Shown here piece after piece: positions 46,531 through 55,801 of a stretch of DNA of 64,000 nt (position 1 is its first letter; every line of letters begins with the position of its first letter). The DNA is from Bacillus ndiopicus (lineage in GTDB: Bacteria > Bacillota > Bacilli > Bacillales_A > Planococcaceae). The stretch spans positions 682,001 to 746,000 of the forward strand of contig NZ_HG964403.1 of assembly GCF_000612805.1 (NCBI RefSeq). The letters run 5' to 3'. Both the position numbers and the translations under genes were made by a program. A model generated the notes under the pieces. That model did not search any database and had not been told where the DNA came from. It was given only the letters and a program-made list of their open reading frames with translations.

Positions 46531-47522
46531 TTATAAGCCACCTACTTTGTCTATCAACATCGCTAAAAAATAGCGTCTCTAGTTTTAGATAATAGCGAAT
46601 TATAGTCTAAAAGACAACTTCATTCACAGAATGACATTTTAATGTAGAAAGCTTTTCACAAATTGTTCATAAATTCGTGCCGTTACCTTCACAAAAGCGA
46701 TTGTAAAATAGCTTACTATAGAATATGGTATTTCTATATTCAGAACAGTTACGGACTTTTTCTGTATTCTTCACTGAAATTTCACCAAACGTCTAGAAAT
46801 TGAAGACAAATTTCGCTATAGTTATGTTAGCGGAATATGCTTACAAAAATGAAAGGCAGTTTGTAAGATGCAATTTAGACTTTGCTTATGAATTGAAAAT
46901 AATAGGGCTAAGGCGATTTCTATCGTACAAACATCTTCTCGCATTTATTAGACAGATTGTTATCGTTAAATCTAATTTTTTCAATTAGCTTTTCCTTGCA
47001 GAGGTTATTGAAGGTAATTTAGAAATGCTCTATTTTTATTTTACATTTAAGTCAAATTGTAAAAACTGCTTATAATGACGTAAGCGAAATTTTGTAATTT
47101 TAGCATTACATAGTGCTAACATGTGAAGATATACAAGGATTATTTCTCGCGATTCAGCAGATGTCATAGATTTTGAAGGAATGCCTGCACAATGTAGGTC
47201 AGTTAACTGCTGGCGCTTGTGAGCATATTCGGAAGAGTCTAGACTAGAGTTAGCTGAGGAGCAATTGGTATGGTTGTTCAGCAAGTAATTAGAAAATAAT
47301 ACTCGTTCTAAAAATAACATTATACTAGTTGCCCATTTAGGATAAGCTAGTATGGGTAATCAATGTTATTGAAAGTGGCGAGTGTAGCTAAAGATAACAC
47401 TAAAGCTGAAATTACACTGAGCTACTAACTAAGGATTCTTTCTGTAACAAGAATTCGTATAGGGAACCATAGTCCGAGTCACACATGGAAATACAAAAAA
47501 GAAAGAGGGGTTTAATTAAGCT
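46531..47522. other. Non-coding 1-kb gap at the usual ctaB position
   Basis: No ctaB-like frame (prenyltransferase DxxxD motifs) is present in any frame of this 992-bp region. Two open frames (46800-46988 and 47036-47320 on the minus strand) lack ribosome binding sites and recognisable content. The stretch is AT-rich with many short repeats and probably contains divergent promoters and a long ctaC leader, including the stem at 47313-47370. Confidence 0.6.
47313..47370 (+). promoter_or_regulatory. Large stem-loop in the ctaC upstream region
   Basis: AATAACATT (47313-47321) pairs perfectly with AATGTTATT (47362-47370). Inside, GTTGCCCAT (47329-47337 approx.) pairs with ATGGGTAAT (47352-47360) using two wobble pairs, leaving the apical loop TTAGGATAAGCTAGT. 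It lies 150 bp upstream of ctaC and may be a leader structure or regulator target. Its function is unknown. Confidence 0.5.
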
Positions 47523-48590
47523 ATGATGAAAGGGCTTAAAAAATGGCGTCTATTTTCACTTTTAGCAGTAATGACAGTATTCCTTGCAGCTTGTGGTGAA
47601 GAGCAACTTTCCACTTTAAAACCAGCTGGCGCTGTAGGGAAAGAACAATTGGATCTTTTACTGCTTACAACTTCAATCATGACGGTAGTAGTAATTGTTG
47701 TTTCGGTAATTTACTTACTTGCATTCGTTAAATTCCGTCGTTCAAGAGTAGGGGAAAACGTAATTCCAAAGCAAGTAGAAGGAAGTCACACGCTAGAAGT
47801 AATTTGGACAGTTATTCCAATTATTTTATTAATCATTATTTCTGTTCCAGTTTTAACTGCTACTTATAAATTTGCAGATGTTGCTGCAATGGAGGAAGTA
47901 GATGAAAATGGAGAGAAAACAGCTCTAACAGTTAACGTAACAGCAAAATTATATTGGTGGGAATTTGAATATCCAAACCAAGGTATTATAACTGCACAAG
48001 AGTTAGTAGTTCCAACTGGCGAAAAAGTTTACTTTAACTTAAAGGCAGCAGATGTTAAGCACTCGTTCTGGATTCCAGCTGTTGGTGGTAAAATGGATAC
48101 GAACGTAGATAACCTTAATAAATTCTATTTAGAGTTTGATAAAACTTCTAAGGATTTAAAAGATGGTGTATTCTACGGTAAATGTGCTGAGCTATGTGGA
48201 CCATCACATGCTTTAATGGACTTTAAAGTAAAAGCATTAGATCGCCCAGAGTTTGATGCTTGGGTTGCATCAATGAAAGCAACTGAAGGTAAAACAGCAT
48301 CAGCTGAATCAACAGATTTAGGTGAAGCAACATTTGCTAACAGCTGTTTAGGCTGTCACGCAGTTTCAGGTGTAGGTGTAGCTGGTAGCTACGGTCCAAA
48401 CTTAGCGGCATTTGGAGATCGTAACCGTGTAGCTGGTTTCTTAGATCACACAGTAGAAGATACTGCTGCTTGGATTAACGACCCAGAATATTACAAACCA
48501 GGCAACTTGATGACTGGTAAATATAACGTTACACCAGAAGAGGCTCAAGCAATTGCTGAGTACTTAATGACACTATCTGTAGAAAAATAA
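47523..48590 (+). CDS. ctaC: Cytochrome c oxidase subunit II (caa3 type)
   Basis: A 355-residue lipoprotein with signal and lipobox LAAC (Cys 24), two membrane helices, a CuA domain with CAELCGPSHALM (ligands C221, C225, H229, M232) and a fused C-terminal cytochrome c domain (CLGCH at 275-279, Met ligand in NLMTGKY). It accepts electrons from cytochrome c or the fused domain and passes them to CtaD at the outer membrane face. The fused heme c identifies the enzyme as caa3. The ribosome binding site AGAGGGG is 12 nt from the ATG, slightly long. Confidence 0.97.
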   Translation: MMKGLKKWRLFSLLAVMTVFLAACGEEQLSTLKPAGAVGKEQLDLLLLTTSIMTVVVIVVSVIYLLAFVKFRRSRVGENVIPKQVEGSHTLEVIWTVIPIILLIIISVPVLTATYKFADVAAMEEVDENGEKTALTVNVTAKLYWWEFEYPNQGIITAQELVVPTGEKVYFNLKAADVKHSFWIPAVGGKMDTNVDNLNKFYLEFDKTSKDLKDGVFYGKCAELCGPSHALMDFKVKALDRPEFDAWVASMKATEGKTASAESTDLGEATFANSCLGCHAVSGVGVAGSYGPNLAAFGDRNRVAGFLDHTVEDTAAWINDPEYYKPGNLMTGKYNVTPEEAQAIAEYLMTLSVEK

Positions 48591-48626
48591 TTACAAGAGA
48601 TAGAAACTTTGAAGGAGGTTAAAGTT

Positions 48627-50567
48627 GTGAGCTCTGTTGCACAGAAAAAAGGCTTTGGCGCACAAGTATGGGACTATTTAACGACAGTTGACCATAAGAA
48701 AATCGCCATTATGTATTTAGCTGCCGGTACACTGTTCTTCGCAATTGCCGGACTTGAAGCATTGTTTATGCGTTTCCAACTTATGTTCCCAGAGAGTACT
48801 TTCGTTTCAGCGGGTACTTTCAACCAATTATTAACAATGCACGGTACAACGATGCTATTCTTAGCAGCGACACCGTTACTATTTGCATTTATGAATGCGA
48901 TTGTACCGTTACAAATTGGGGCACGTGACGTAGCGTTCCCATTCTTAAACTCATTAGGATTTTGGTTGTTCTTCCTAGGGGCAGTTTTCCTTCACTTATC
49001 ATTCTTTATGGGTGGAGCGCCTGATGCAGGTTGGACTTCGTATGCATCATTATCTTTATACTCTCCAGGACATGGTATTGACTTCTATGTTCTTGGTTTA
49101 CAAATTTCGGGTGCTGGTACATTAATTTCAGGTATCAACTTCATCGTAACAATTATTACGATGCGTGCACCAGGTATGACATTTATGCGTATGCCACTAT
49201 TTACGTGGACATCTTTAGTATCTAGTACTTTAATTTTATTCGCATTCCCTCCACTTACTGTTGGTTTATTCTTAATGTTAGTGGACCGTATGTTTGGAGC
49301 AAACTTCTTCGATCATACTATGGGTGGTAACACAATTATTTGGGAGCACTTATTCTGGATCTTTGGTCACCCAGAAGTTTATATTTTAGTATTACCAGCG
49401 TTTGGTTTATTCTCTGAGATTATTCCAGTATTCGCTCGTAAACGTTTATTCGGATACTCTTCAATGGTATTCGCTACAATTTTAATCGGTTTCTTAGGGT
49501 TCATGGTATGGGCTCACCATATGTTCACAACTGGTCTTGGCGCAACAGCGAACGCTATTTTCGCAGTAGCAACAATGACAATTGCTGTACCAACTGGTAT
49601 GAAAGTATTCAACTGGATTTTAACAATCTGGGGTGGATCTATTAAAGTTACAGTACCAATGCTTTATGCACTTGGTTTCATTCCGTCATTCGTAGCGGGT
49701 GGGGTAACAGGGGTTATGCAGGCTGCTGCACCACTAGATTACCAATTACATGATTCTTACTTTATCGTAGCGCATTTCCACTACGTAATCGTAGGTGGTA
49801 TCGTTACAGCTTTATTCGGAGCGGCTCATTTCTATTGGCCAATTATGTTTAACCGTGCTTTAAATGAAAAGCTTGGGGTATTAACTTTCTGGATATTCTT
49901 TATCGGATTCCATTTAACATTCTTCTTACAGCACTTCCTAGGTTTAATGGGTATGCCACGTCGCGTATTCACATATATGGGAGATCAAGGTTGGGATTTA
50001 TTCAACTTAATTTCGACAATTGGTGCTGCTATGATGGGTGTAGGGGTAATTTTATTAGTACTTAATGTATTGATTTCTATCAAGTCTGAACCACTTAACC
50101 GCCGTGATTACTGGGGCGATGGTCGTTCACTTGAGTGGGCATTAGAAACACCACTACCATTCTATAACTTTAAGCAAACTCCACTTGTACGTGGATACGA
50201 TCCATATTGGATTGAGAAGCAAGAAGGAAATAAAGAAGGTATGGTATATGCTGAGCCAGTAGGCGATATTCATATGCCAAATAACTCAATCTTACCGTTA
50301 ATTATGTCAATCGGTACATTTATCGCAGCATTTGGGGCATTATATAGCCCATGGGGTGACCAAGCGATTGCTGGTACTGCGGATAGCGTATCACCAGGTC
50401 TTTCTGTAGGACTTATCGTACTTGGTTTAGGTATTACAGTTGGAGCGATGATTGCTCGTTCATTAAAAGACGATTTAGGCTATCATGTGCATGTTGCTGA
50501 AATCGAAGCAATTGAAAAAGATTTAGCACAATACCGTGCAACAGGTAAAAAAGGAGGTAACAAATAA
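48627..50567 (+). CDS. ctaD: Cytochrome c oxidase subunit I
   Basis: A 646-residue catalytic subunit with 12 or more helices, heme a, heme a3 and CuB. Visible ligands include His in LTMHGTTMLF (heme a), the CuB/cross-link segment WIFGHPEVYI, WAHHMFTTG and HFHYVIVGG. The GTG at 48627 was chosen because AAGGAGG lies 8 nt upstream; the TTG at 48609 overlaps that region. It ends one base into the ctaE start (TAATG), indicating coupling. Confidence 0.97.
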   Translation: MSSVAQKKGFGAQVWDYLTTVDHKKIAIMYLAAGTLFFAIAGLEALFMRFQLMFPESTFVSAGTFNQLLTMHGTTMLFLAATPLLFAFMNAIVPLQIGARDVAFPFLNSLGFWLFFLGAVFLHLSFFMGGAPDAGWTSYASLSLYSPGHGIDFYVLGLQISGAGTLISGINFIVTIITMRAPGMTFMRMPLFTWTSLVSSTLILFAFPPLTVGLFLMLVDRMFGANFFDHTMGGNTIIWEHLFWIFGHPEVYILVLPAFGLFSEIIPVFARKRLFGYSSMVFATILIGFLGFMVWAHHMFTTGLGATANAIFAVATMTIAVPTGMKVFNWILTIWGGSIKVTVPMLYALGFIPSFVAGGVTGVMQAAAPLDYQLHDSYFIVAHFHYVIVGGIVTALFGAAHFYWPIMFNRALNEKLGVLTFWIFFIGFHLTFFLQHFLGLMGMPRRVFTYMGDQGWDLFNLISTIGAAMMGVGVILLVLNVLISIKSEPLNRRDYWGDGRSLEWALETPLPFYNFKQTPLVRGYDPYWIEKQEGNKEGMVYAEPVGDIHMPNNSILPLIMSIGTFIAAFGALYSPWGDQAIAGTADSVSPGLSVGLIVLGLGITVGAMIARSLKDDLGYHVHVAEIEAIEKDLAQYRATGKKGGNK

Positions 50568-51202
50568 TGGATTTAAATACTAAATTCACTCCTCAAAATT
50601 GGCCTGAGCATGCTGAGCAAGCAACAATGGAAGGGAAAAATAAGTTTGTTGGCTTCTGGATTTTCCTTTCTTGTGAGGTTGTCTTATTCGCAAGTTTATT
50701 TGCAACATACTTAGCTTTAAAGGATTCTGGTCCAGCTGGTATGGATTTAGCAAAATATTCAACGAAGGCACTTTATGAGTTGCCATTAGCATTCGCAATG
50801 ACGATGATTCTTTTAACATCATCTTTAACATCGGTTTATGCGATGTACCATATGAAAAACTTTAATTTCAAAGGTGTACAAACTTGGATGGGGATTACAG
50901 TTATTTTAGGCTTATGTTTCTTAGGTCTAGAAATTTACGAATTCTATCACTATGTACACGCAGGCTTTGGTTATAGACATTCAGCGTTCTCTTCTGCATT
51001 CTTTACTTTAGTAGGGACGCACGGATTACACGTTATTATCGGTTTAGTATGGATTTCTTGTTTAATCTTCCGCAACATGAAGCGTGGATTAAACTTATAT
51101 AACGCTCCGAAATACTTTGTAGCTTCTCTATACTGGCATTTCATTGACGTTGTATGGGTATTCATCTTTACTGTAGTTTACTTGATGGGAGTGTTAGGAT
51201 AA
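50567..51202 (+). CDS. ctaE: Cytochrome c oxidase subunit III
   Basis: A 211-residue, five-helix subunit III with KNKFVGFWIFLSCEVVLFAS, the family's FYHYVHAGFGYRHSAFSS region and the closing YWHFIDVVWVFIFT. It supports proton uptake and stability of the oxidase. The start overlaps the ctaD stop and uses AAGGAGG inside ctaD. ctaF follows after 1 bp. Confidence 0.96.
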   Translation: MDLNTKFTPQNWPEHAEQATMEGKNKFVGFWIFLSCEVVLFASLFATYLALKDSGPAGMDLAKYSTKALYELPLAFAMTMILLTSSLTSVYAMYHMKNFNFKGVQTWMGITVILGLCFLGLEIYEFYHYVHAGFGYRHSAFSSAFFTLVGTHGLHVIIGLVWISCLIFRNMKRGLNLYNAPKYFVASLYWHFIDVVWVFIFTVVYLMGVLG

Positions 51203-51203
51203 T

Positions 51204-51545
51204 ATGGCACACGATACACATTTCGAAGCTCGTTCTCAAGTTCAACAAGAGTACTACCGCAAAGAAAATGCAGCAAAAATGCGCTCACAAGTAACGCAAT
51301 TTGCGATTATGATTTTATTAACTTTAGTAGCATTTGCGTCAGCTGTAGCAGACTTTGCTCCAAACTTTGTTAAACCGTTTGTGCTTTTACTAGCAGGTGT
51401 TCAAGTAGTACAACAATTGTATGCATTTATGCATATGGAGGATAAAAAAGCTTACCACATCGGAGTTATTTCATTCTTCATGTGGGGTGGCGCTTTAATC
51501 GCCTTCACATTCTTCCTATGCTTCTTAACAATTATTTGGTGGTAA
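51204..51545 (+). CDS. ctaF: Cytochrome c oxidase subunit IV
   Basis: A 113-residue bacterial subunit IV with three membrane helices (about 33-52, 58-76 and 88-110) and QVVQQLYAFMHMEDKK between helices two and three, the family landmark. It aids assembly of the caa3 oxidase. Last gene before a strong terminator; ctaG lies beyond with its own region. Confidence 0.94.
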   Translation: MAHDTHFEARSQVQQEYYRKENAAKMRSQVTQFAIMILLTLVAFASAVADFAPNFVKPFVLLLAGVQVVQQLYAFMHMEDKKAYHIGVISFFMWGGALIAFTFFLCFLTIIWW

Positions 51546-51550
51546 TATTA

Positions 51551-51587
51551 AAAGCTGTCGAGAAAATTATTTCTCGACAGCTTTTTA
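51551..51587 (+). terminator. Terminator of ctaCDEF
   Basis: AAAGCTGTCGAGAAA (51551-51565) pairs exactly with 51570-51584, followed by TTTTT. Confidence 0.92.
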
Positions 51588-52028
51588 GCGTCTTATTATC
51601 CATTAAATTAGAATATCTAATAAGATGTATTGATGTAAAAAGAACTAGAACATCATGAACTGGAAATAAGTGTAGGAAGGCTATTACACGGGGATAGGTG
51701 CAAATTTTAAACTTACTTAAACATTCGAGATATTTTCCGCAAGGAAGGTCCACAAGCACTATATTGATTTAATTTATTAATGGTACCCTCTAAGTCATCA
51801 TTATCTATAATAGTTAATAATTTTGAACTTTGTTGATTGCAGGGGTGAATACGGCTCTTAATAAAATTGTACTCCATGAGTTTGCAAATACTTTGGAAAA
51901 CGCAGGGATTTCAAGAAAGACAACTATTCCATCTTCAAAATTGCTTTAATTGTCATAGTTCCTCTATTGCTGTAACTACTAGTGGCACTTTATAATAGAA
52001 GTATTGAAGTTAAAGGAGCGCGGTAGTT
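51588..52028. other. Intergenic region before ctaG
   Basis: A 440-bp stretch without a convincing gene. A 34-codon frame at 51845-51949 (containing KIVLHEFANTLENAG, GTG start behind AGGG) may be a decayed gene or a small peptide, but there is no independent support. AAAGGAGCG near 52013 is the ctaG ribosome binding site. Confidence 0.4.
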
Positions 52029-52943
52029 ATGCCATTAAGTATTTTTGGATTTAAGGCATTATGGAGTCCTTATTTTATTGGGGTATTAGTATTTTTAACA
52101 GTTGTTTATTTTTTAGTAACTGTTACGTGGAGAAAAGATTTTAAAGTAAGCGAGCCTTTGAAAAAAAGTGAGGCTATTTATTTTATTTTAGCTATGATTG
52201 TTCTTTACATCATTAAAGGCTCTCCTGTTGATTTATTAGGTCATATTATGTTTACAGTGCATATGACGCAAATGGCATTTTTATTATTGTTAGTGCCTAT
52301 CTTTTTAATTAAGGGGATACCTTGGTGGGTGTGGAGCGTTGTAGTCAATGCACCAGTTGTAAGAAAGATTTTTAAAGTTCTTACACAGCCATTAGTTGCG
52401 ATTTTTGTATTTATTGCATTATTTTCGTTTTACCATATACCATCAGTTTTCGATACGATTAAATTAGATGAAACATTGCATGGTTTATACACGTTTATTT
52501 TATTTTTATCGGCGGTCTTCATGTACTGGCCTTTATTTAATAAAGTCGATGGGCAGCATCAGCTTAAGCCGCTATATAAAATTGTTTATATTATCGGAAA
52601 CGCTGTACTAATTACACCAGCCTGTGCCTTAATTATTTTTGCACCAAACCCAATGTATGCAACATATACAGATGCTGATGTGTGGCTAAAAGCGATGGAG
52701 CTGTGTGTACCAAAATCAACGTTATCTGGATTATCATTATCAGGGCCGGAGCTATTTTCATCTATGAGCGCATTAAGCGATCAGCAAGTTGGCGGGATTT
52801 TGATGAAAATTATTCAAGAAATTATTTTTATAGTTGCTTTAGTAGGTATTTTCCGTAATTGGTGGAATAGTGAGCGAAAAGATCCTGATGAAATTACAGC
52901 AAAATCTTTAAAGGAATTTCAAGAAAAGGCAGTTTATAAATAA
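52029..52943 (+). CDS. ctaG: Cytochrome c oxidase assembly factor CtaG
   Basis: A 304-residue membrane protein with about seven helices and conserved histidines in DLLGHIMFTVHMTQMAFLLL, FYHIPSVFD and ETLHGLYTF. CtaG is needed for CuB or CuA insertion in Bacillus caa3 oxidase. It follows ctaCDEF after a terminator and a 440-bp gap, unlike the tighter B. subtilis arrangement, so it may have its own promoter. It is followed after 24 bp by the DUF420 gene. A second CtaG-family gene is at 32174. Confidence 0.94.
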   Translation: MPLSIFGFKALWSPYFIGVLVFLTVVYFLVTVTWRKDFKVSEPLKKSEAIYFILAMIVLYIIKGSPVDLLGHIMFTVHMTQMAFLLLLVPIFLIKGIPWWVWSVVVNAPVVRKIFKVLTQPLVAIFVFIALFSFYHIPSVFDTIKLDETLHGLYTFILFLSAVFMYWPLFNKVDGQHQLKPLYKIVYIIGNAVLITPACALIIFAPNPMYATYTDADVWLKAMELCVPKSTLSGLSLSGPELFSSMSALSDQQVGGILMKIIQEIIFIVALVGIFRNWWNSERKDPDEITAKSLKEFQEKAVYK

Positions 52944-52967
52944 GATAAAGAGATTGGAGAAAAAGAA

Positions 52968-53429
52968 ATGGGTGTACCAATTTTACCTACAATCAGTACA
53001 ACTTTTATTGTTATTAGTGCAGTTTTAGTTGCGATTGGTTGGTATTTAATTTATAAGCGTAAAGTAGAGGCACATAAAAAGGTGATGCTAGCAGCTGGTG
53101 TATCAGCGCTAATCTTCTTTATTATTTATGCATCGCGTACAATTTTTGTTGGAAATACTGCGTTTGGTGGACCAGAAGAAGTAAAAATATACTATACGTT
53201 CTTTTTAGTTTTCCATATTATTTTAGCTACTGTTGGAGCGGTATTTGGAATTGTTAGTATTTTATCTGGCTTAAAAACAAATTTAAAATTACACCGCCGC
53301 ATTGGTCCAATTACAAGTCTTATTTGGTTTTTCGTTGCGATTACGGGTGTAGCAGTATATATGTTACTATATGTAATCTACAAAGGCGGAGAAACAACTT
53401 CAGTTATTAAAGCAATTTTAGGATTTTAA
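52968..53429 (+). CDS. DUF420 membrane protein (CtaM/YozB-like)
   Basis: A 153-residue, four-helix membrane protein of the DUF420 family, with a helix start PTISTTFIVISAVLVAIGWY, VFHIILATVGAVFGIVS and LKLHRRIGPITSLIWFFVAI. In Staphylococcus aureus CtaM (DUF420) is required for heme-copper oxidase function, and placement behind ctaG supports the same role. GGAG is upstream. Ends at a strong terminator. Confidence 0.9.
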   Translation: MGVPILPTISTTFIVISAVLVAIGWYLIYKRKVEAHKKVMLAAGVSALIFFIIYASRTIFVGNTAFGGPEEVKIYYTFFLVFHIILATVGAVFGIVSILSGLKTNLKLHRRIGPITSLIWFFVAITGVAVYMLLYVIYKGGETTSVIKAILGF

Positions 53430-53434
53430 TCAAT

Positions 53435-53476
53435 AAGTCCTCTATCTTGAAATTTTTTCGGATAGAGGACTTTTCT
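53435..53476 (+). terminator. Terminator of ctaG-DUF420
   Basis: AAGTCCTCTATC (53435-53446) pairs exactly with 53461-53472, followed by TTCTTT. Confidence 0.88.
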
Positions 53477-53499
53477 TTATAGGTTGCTTGAAATTACTT

Positions 53500-53991
53500 T
53501 TAGCAGGATTGCTCATTATCTACTATTGGTAAAATAGTGGAGTTTTTTACTTCCCTCAATGATAAGTTTGTTTGGATTCTCGATATACCTAGTTTATTTA
53601 ACTTTCTTATAAAATAATCCAATTCCTTTCTATCCCGAATCACCACTTTTAATAAATAATCATGTTCTCCAGTTAAACAATGACATTCTAAAACTTCAGA
53701 CATAGTAGCTAAAGAGCCTTCTATTTTTTCTAACAACTCCGATTGATGAATATTTGTGCTAATAAAAATATAACATAACAAATCGAACCCAAGCTTCTCT
53801 TGGTTTAAAATTGCCACTTGTCGTTCAATAAAGCCTTCACTTTCCAGTCGTTTAATTCTGGTGTGTGTAGCTGGTGGTGATAAATTAACACGTCTTGCCA
53901 ATTCGGCATTATTAATTTGTGATTCTTTTTGAAGTAAGTCCAAAATTTTAATATCAATCTCATCTAAAACTTTACTCACATAGGACTCCAT
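53500..53991 (-). CDS. Lrp/AsnC-family transcriptional regulator
   Basis: A 163-residue regulator with an N-terminal HTH (IDIKILDLLQKESQINNAEL, then SPPATHTRIKRLESEGFI) and a C-terminal RAM ligand domain (CHCLTGEHDYLLKVVIRDR). It is divergent from an EamA exporter across a 218-bp region, the classic arrangement of an Lrp-type activator with an amino-acid exporter. The ATG follows AAGGAGG. Confidence 0.92.
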   Translation of the reverse strand: MESYVSKVLDEIDIKILDLLQKESQINNAELARRVNLSPPATHTRIKRLESEGFIERQVAILNQEKLGFDLLCYIFISTNIHQSELLEKIEGSLATMSEVLECHCLTGEHDYLLKVVIRDRKELDYFIRKLNKLGISRIQTNLSLREVKNSTILPIVDNEQSC

Positions 53992-54139
53992 AAAATTTCC
54001 TCCTTAATAATCGTTCAAAATATAACATATATCCCGTATGCATTTTGAACTTTGTTTTATCAAAATCCATTTACAGTTAATTTTATTTCATTTTTCTGTA
54101 TTTTATAAGAATAATATTTTGTATTGTAGATGAATCAAT

Positions 54140-54169
54140 TATAATAATTACAAATGTCATTGCGCAATG
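54140..54169 (+). promoter_or_regulatory. Promoter and palindromic operator candidate of the EamA gene
   Basis: TATAAT (54140-54145) is followed 12 nt later by a perfect 12-bp palindrome CATTGCGCAATG (54158-54169), 41 bp before the gene. It is a candidate site for the divergent Lrp-type regulator. Confidence 0.5.
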
Positions 54170-54209
54170 GCTTCAGTTTTCAACAATGAAAAAAAGGAGC
54201 TAAAATGAT

Positions 54210-55133
54210 ATGCCCAAACGTTACGTATTATTATTGCTTGTTACAAGTTTATTTTGGGGAGGCAATTTTGTTGTAGGGAAGTCACTTGTAGAACACGCTT
54301 CTCCATTAACTTTGACAAGTTTAAGGTGGCTTATCGCTATTCTCTGCCTTCTTCCAATAGTGTGGTGGAAGGAAAAAAAGTTATTGCCTCCGCGTCAAGC
54401 GCTACTCCCTTTAATACTAATGGGGATTACAGGGGTCGTTTTATTTAATCTATTTCAATTTGTAGCTCTAGAGCGTACATCATCAATTAATGTAGGTTTA
54501 ATTTCTACGTTAAACACGATGTCAATTGCTATTTTTTCATTTATATTTTTAAAGGAAAGGATAAATTTTTTACAAATATTTTCAATACTCCTTTCATTTT
54601 GCGGAGTGATTTTAGTGCTTTCTCAAGGGAAAATCGAGTTATTGCTATCTGTGAGTTTTAACTCTGGAGATTTGTGGATGATTGTCGCAGTATGTATATG
54701 GGGCATATACTCTATTTGCAGTAAATGGGCAATGCAAACAGCGTCGCCCTTAATGTCTACATTATATTCTGGGATTTTTGGGCTTATTATTTTATTGCCT
54801 TTTAATATTTCGAGCTTTTCTATTACAAATATCAGTTTTTCTTTTATTCAAGCATTGCTCTATACAGGAGTCATTTCAACAGTTGTTTGTATGCTCTTAT
54901 GGAATGTTGGTGTACAAAAGTTAGGAGCTACTACAGCGGGAGTTTTCCTGAATTTTAACCCTATATTTACCGCTATTTTGGCTTTTCTATTTTTAGGTGA
55001 ACAATTGTCATGGTTACAGGGGATTGGTGGACTTTTAGTAATAGGAGGGTGCTATTTATTTTCCCGTTTTAAAACGAAGCCGCCTTTACAAAATCAATGT
55101 CATTTAAAGAAAACTACTGTTGTTTCATCATAA
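54210..55133 (+). CDS. EamA/DMT-family transporter
   Basis: A 307-residue, ten-helix drug/metabolite transporter made of two EamA repeats: first about 5-137 (FWGGNFVVGKSLVEHASPLT at the start), second about 152-288 (CIWGIYSICSKWAM to LGEQLSWLQGIGGLLVIGG). These proteins mostly export amino acids or metabolites. Divergent Lrp regulator suggests an amino acid. An AAAAAAGGAGC ribosome binding site precedes the ATG. Confidence 0.92.
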   Translation: MPKRYVLLLLVTSLFWGGNFVVGKSLVEHASPLTLTSLRWLIAILCLLPIVWWKEKKLLPPRQALLPLILMGITGVVLFNLFQFVALERTSSINVGLISTLNTMSIAIFSFIFLKERINFLQIFSILLSFCGVILVLSQGKIELLLSVSFNSGDLWMIVAVCIWGIYSICSKWAMQTASPLMSTLYSGIFGLIILLPFNISSFSITNISFSFIQALLYTGVISTVVCMLLWNVGVQKLGATTAGVFLNFNPIFTAILAFLFLGEQLSWLQGIGGLLVIGGCYLFSRFKTKPPLQNQCHLKKTTVVSS

Positions 55134-55150
55134 GTAGAATTAAGGATTTA

Positions 55151-55228
55151 CTCCTGCGATTACTCGTCGCAAAAAACCTTGCTCCTGCGGTTACTCGTCG
55201 CAGAAAATGATTGCTAAATCAAGATAAA
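55151..55228 (-). repeat. Truncated repeat element with a duplicated hairpin core
   Basis: On the minus strand the order is TTTATCTTGA (55219-55228), then the core CTGCGACGAGTAACCGCAGG (within 55181-55203), then a second core TGCGACGAGTAATCGCAGGA (55151-55171). This equals the first ~60 bp of the longer element at 58485 with the hairpin repeated once. The rest of the element is missing. Confidence 0.75.
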
Positions 55229-55235
55229 TGCATAA

Positions 55236-55278
55236 GGCTGTCAGGAAAGACAAGTACATGTCTGTTTTCCTGACAGCC
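55236..55278. terminator. Hairpin terminator between EamA and YugN-like genes (GGCTGT family)
   Basis: GGCTGTCAGGAAA (55236-55248) pairs exactly with 55266-55278, with an inner GACA/TGTC stem. It lies between convergent genes; the T-runs on both sides are modest. Confidence 0.8.
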
Positions 55279-55295
55279 TATAATTTTTGGGAAAA

Positions 55296-55652
55296 TTAAA
55301 TACCAAACTCAGTTAAATCTTTACGAACGTCTGCTAAGATTTTTTCGCAATCTTTTACTAAATGAGCAGGGAATACTTCGTCTGTGTATTCAACACCATG
55401 CGGATAGTAGTATTTACCAAGAACTGGTTTGTGTAATTTTAATGTTGAATCATGTGCACCTACATCACCAGAAATAGCGCTACAGAATAAACGTAAATAG
55501 TATCGTCCTTCGCGTACATCAAAGCGGCGGTCGAAAGTCATACGGTCATAATCCCAAGCACCGTGACATTCTAGACCATGTTTTTCTAAAAGTCTTGTCA
55601 ACACTTGTTGATCAACTACTACGTCTTCAAGGTTCGTGTTTTCAAAATACAT
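55296..55652 (-). CDS. YugN-like family protein (YlbA position)
   Basis: A 118-residue cytosolic protein matching the YugN-like family: ENTNLEDVVVDQQVLTRLLE at the start, GAWDYDRMTFDRRFDVREGR in the middle and LKLHKPVLGKYYYPHGVEY. B. subtilis has such a gene (ylbA) at this place. The ATG at 55652 was chosen for GGAGG 8 nt upstream; the ATG at 55688, behind a weaker GGAG, would add 12 residues. Function is unknown. Confidence 0.85.
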   Translation of the reverse strand: MYFENTNLEDVVVDQQVLTRLLEKHGLECHGAWDYDRMTFDRRFDVREGRYYLRLFCSAISGDVGAHDSTLKLHKPVLGKYYYPHGVEYTDEVFPAHLVKDCEKILADVRKDLTEFGI

Positions 55653-55801
55653 TGTATAGTCCTCCTCTAAAAAATCGTACATACTCATATATGCTCCATT
55701 TTATAATAGAGCAAATTCAGCTTTGTTGCAATGACAACATTGTGTCAAGCTTGCTTTAATTGCTATAATGATTAATAAGAAAAGGATACAAGGAGGTAGA
55801 A

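Noticed and set aside
46800..46988. 62-codon frame in the ctaA-ctaC gap
   Set aside because: Starts at a TTG without a ribosome binding site and shows no CtaB or other motif.
47036..47320. 94-codon frame on the minus strand in the ctaA-ctaC gap
   Set aside because: No ribosome binding site, no recognisable family and low-complexity composition; likely chance.
51845..51949. 34-codon frame before ctaG
   Set aside because: Too short and without independent support; kept as a remark on the intergenic region.
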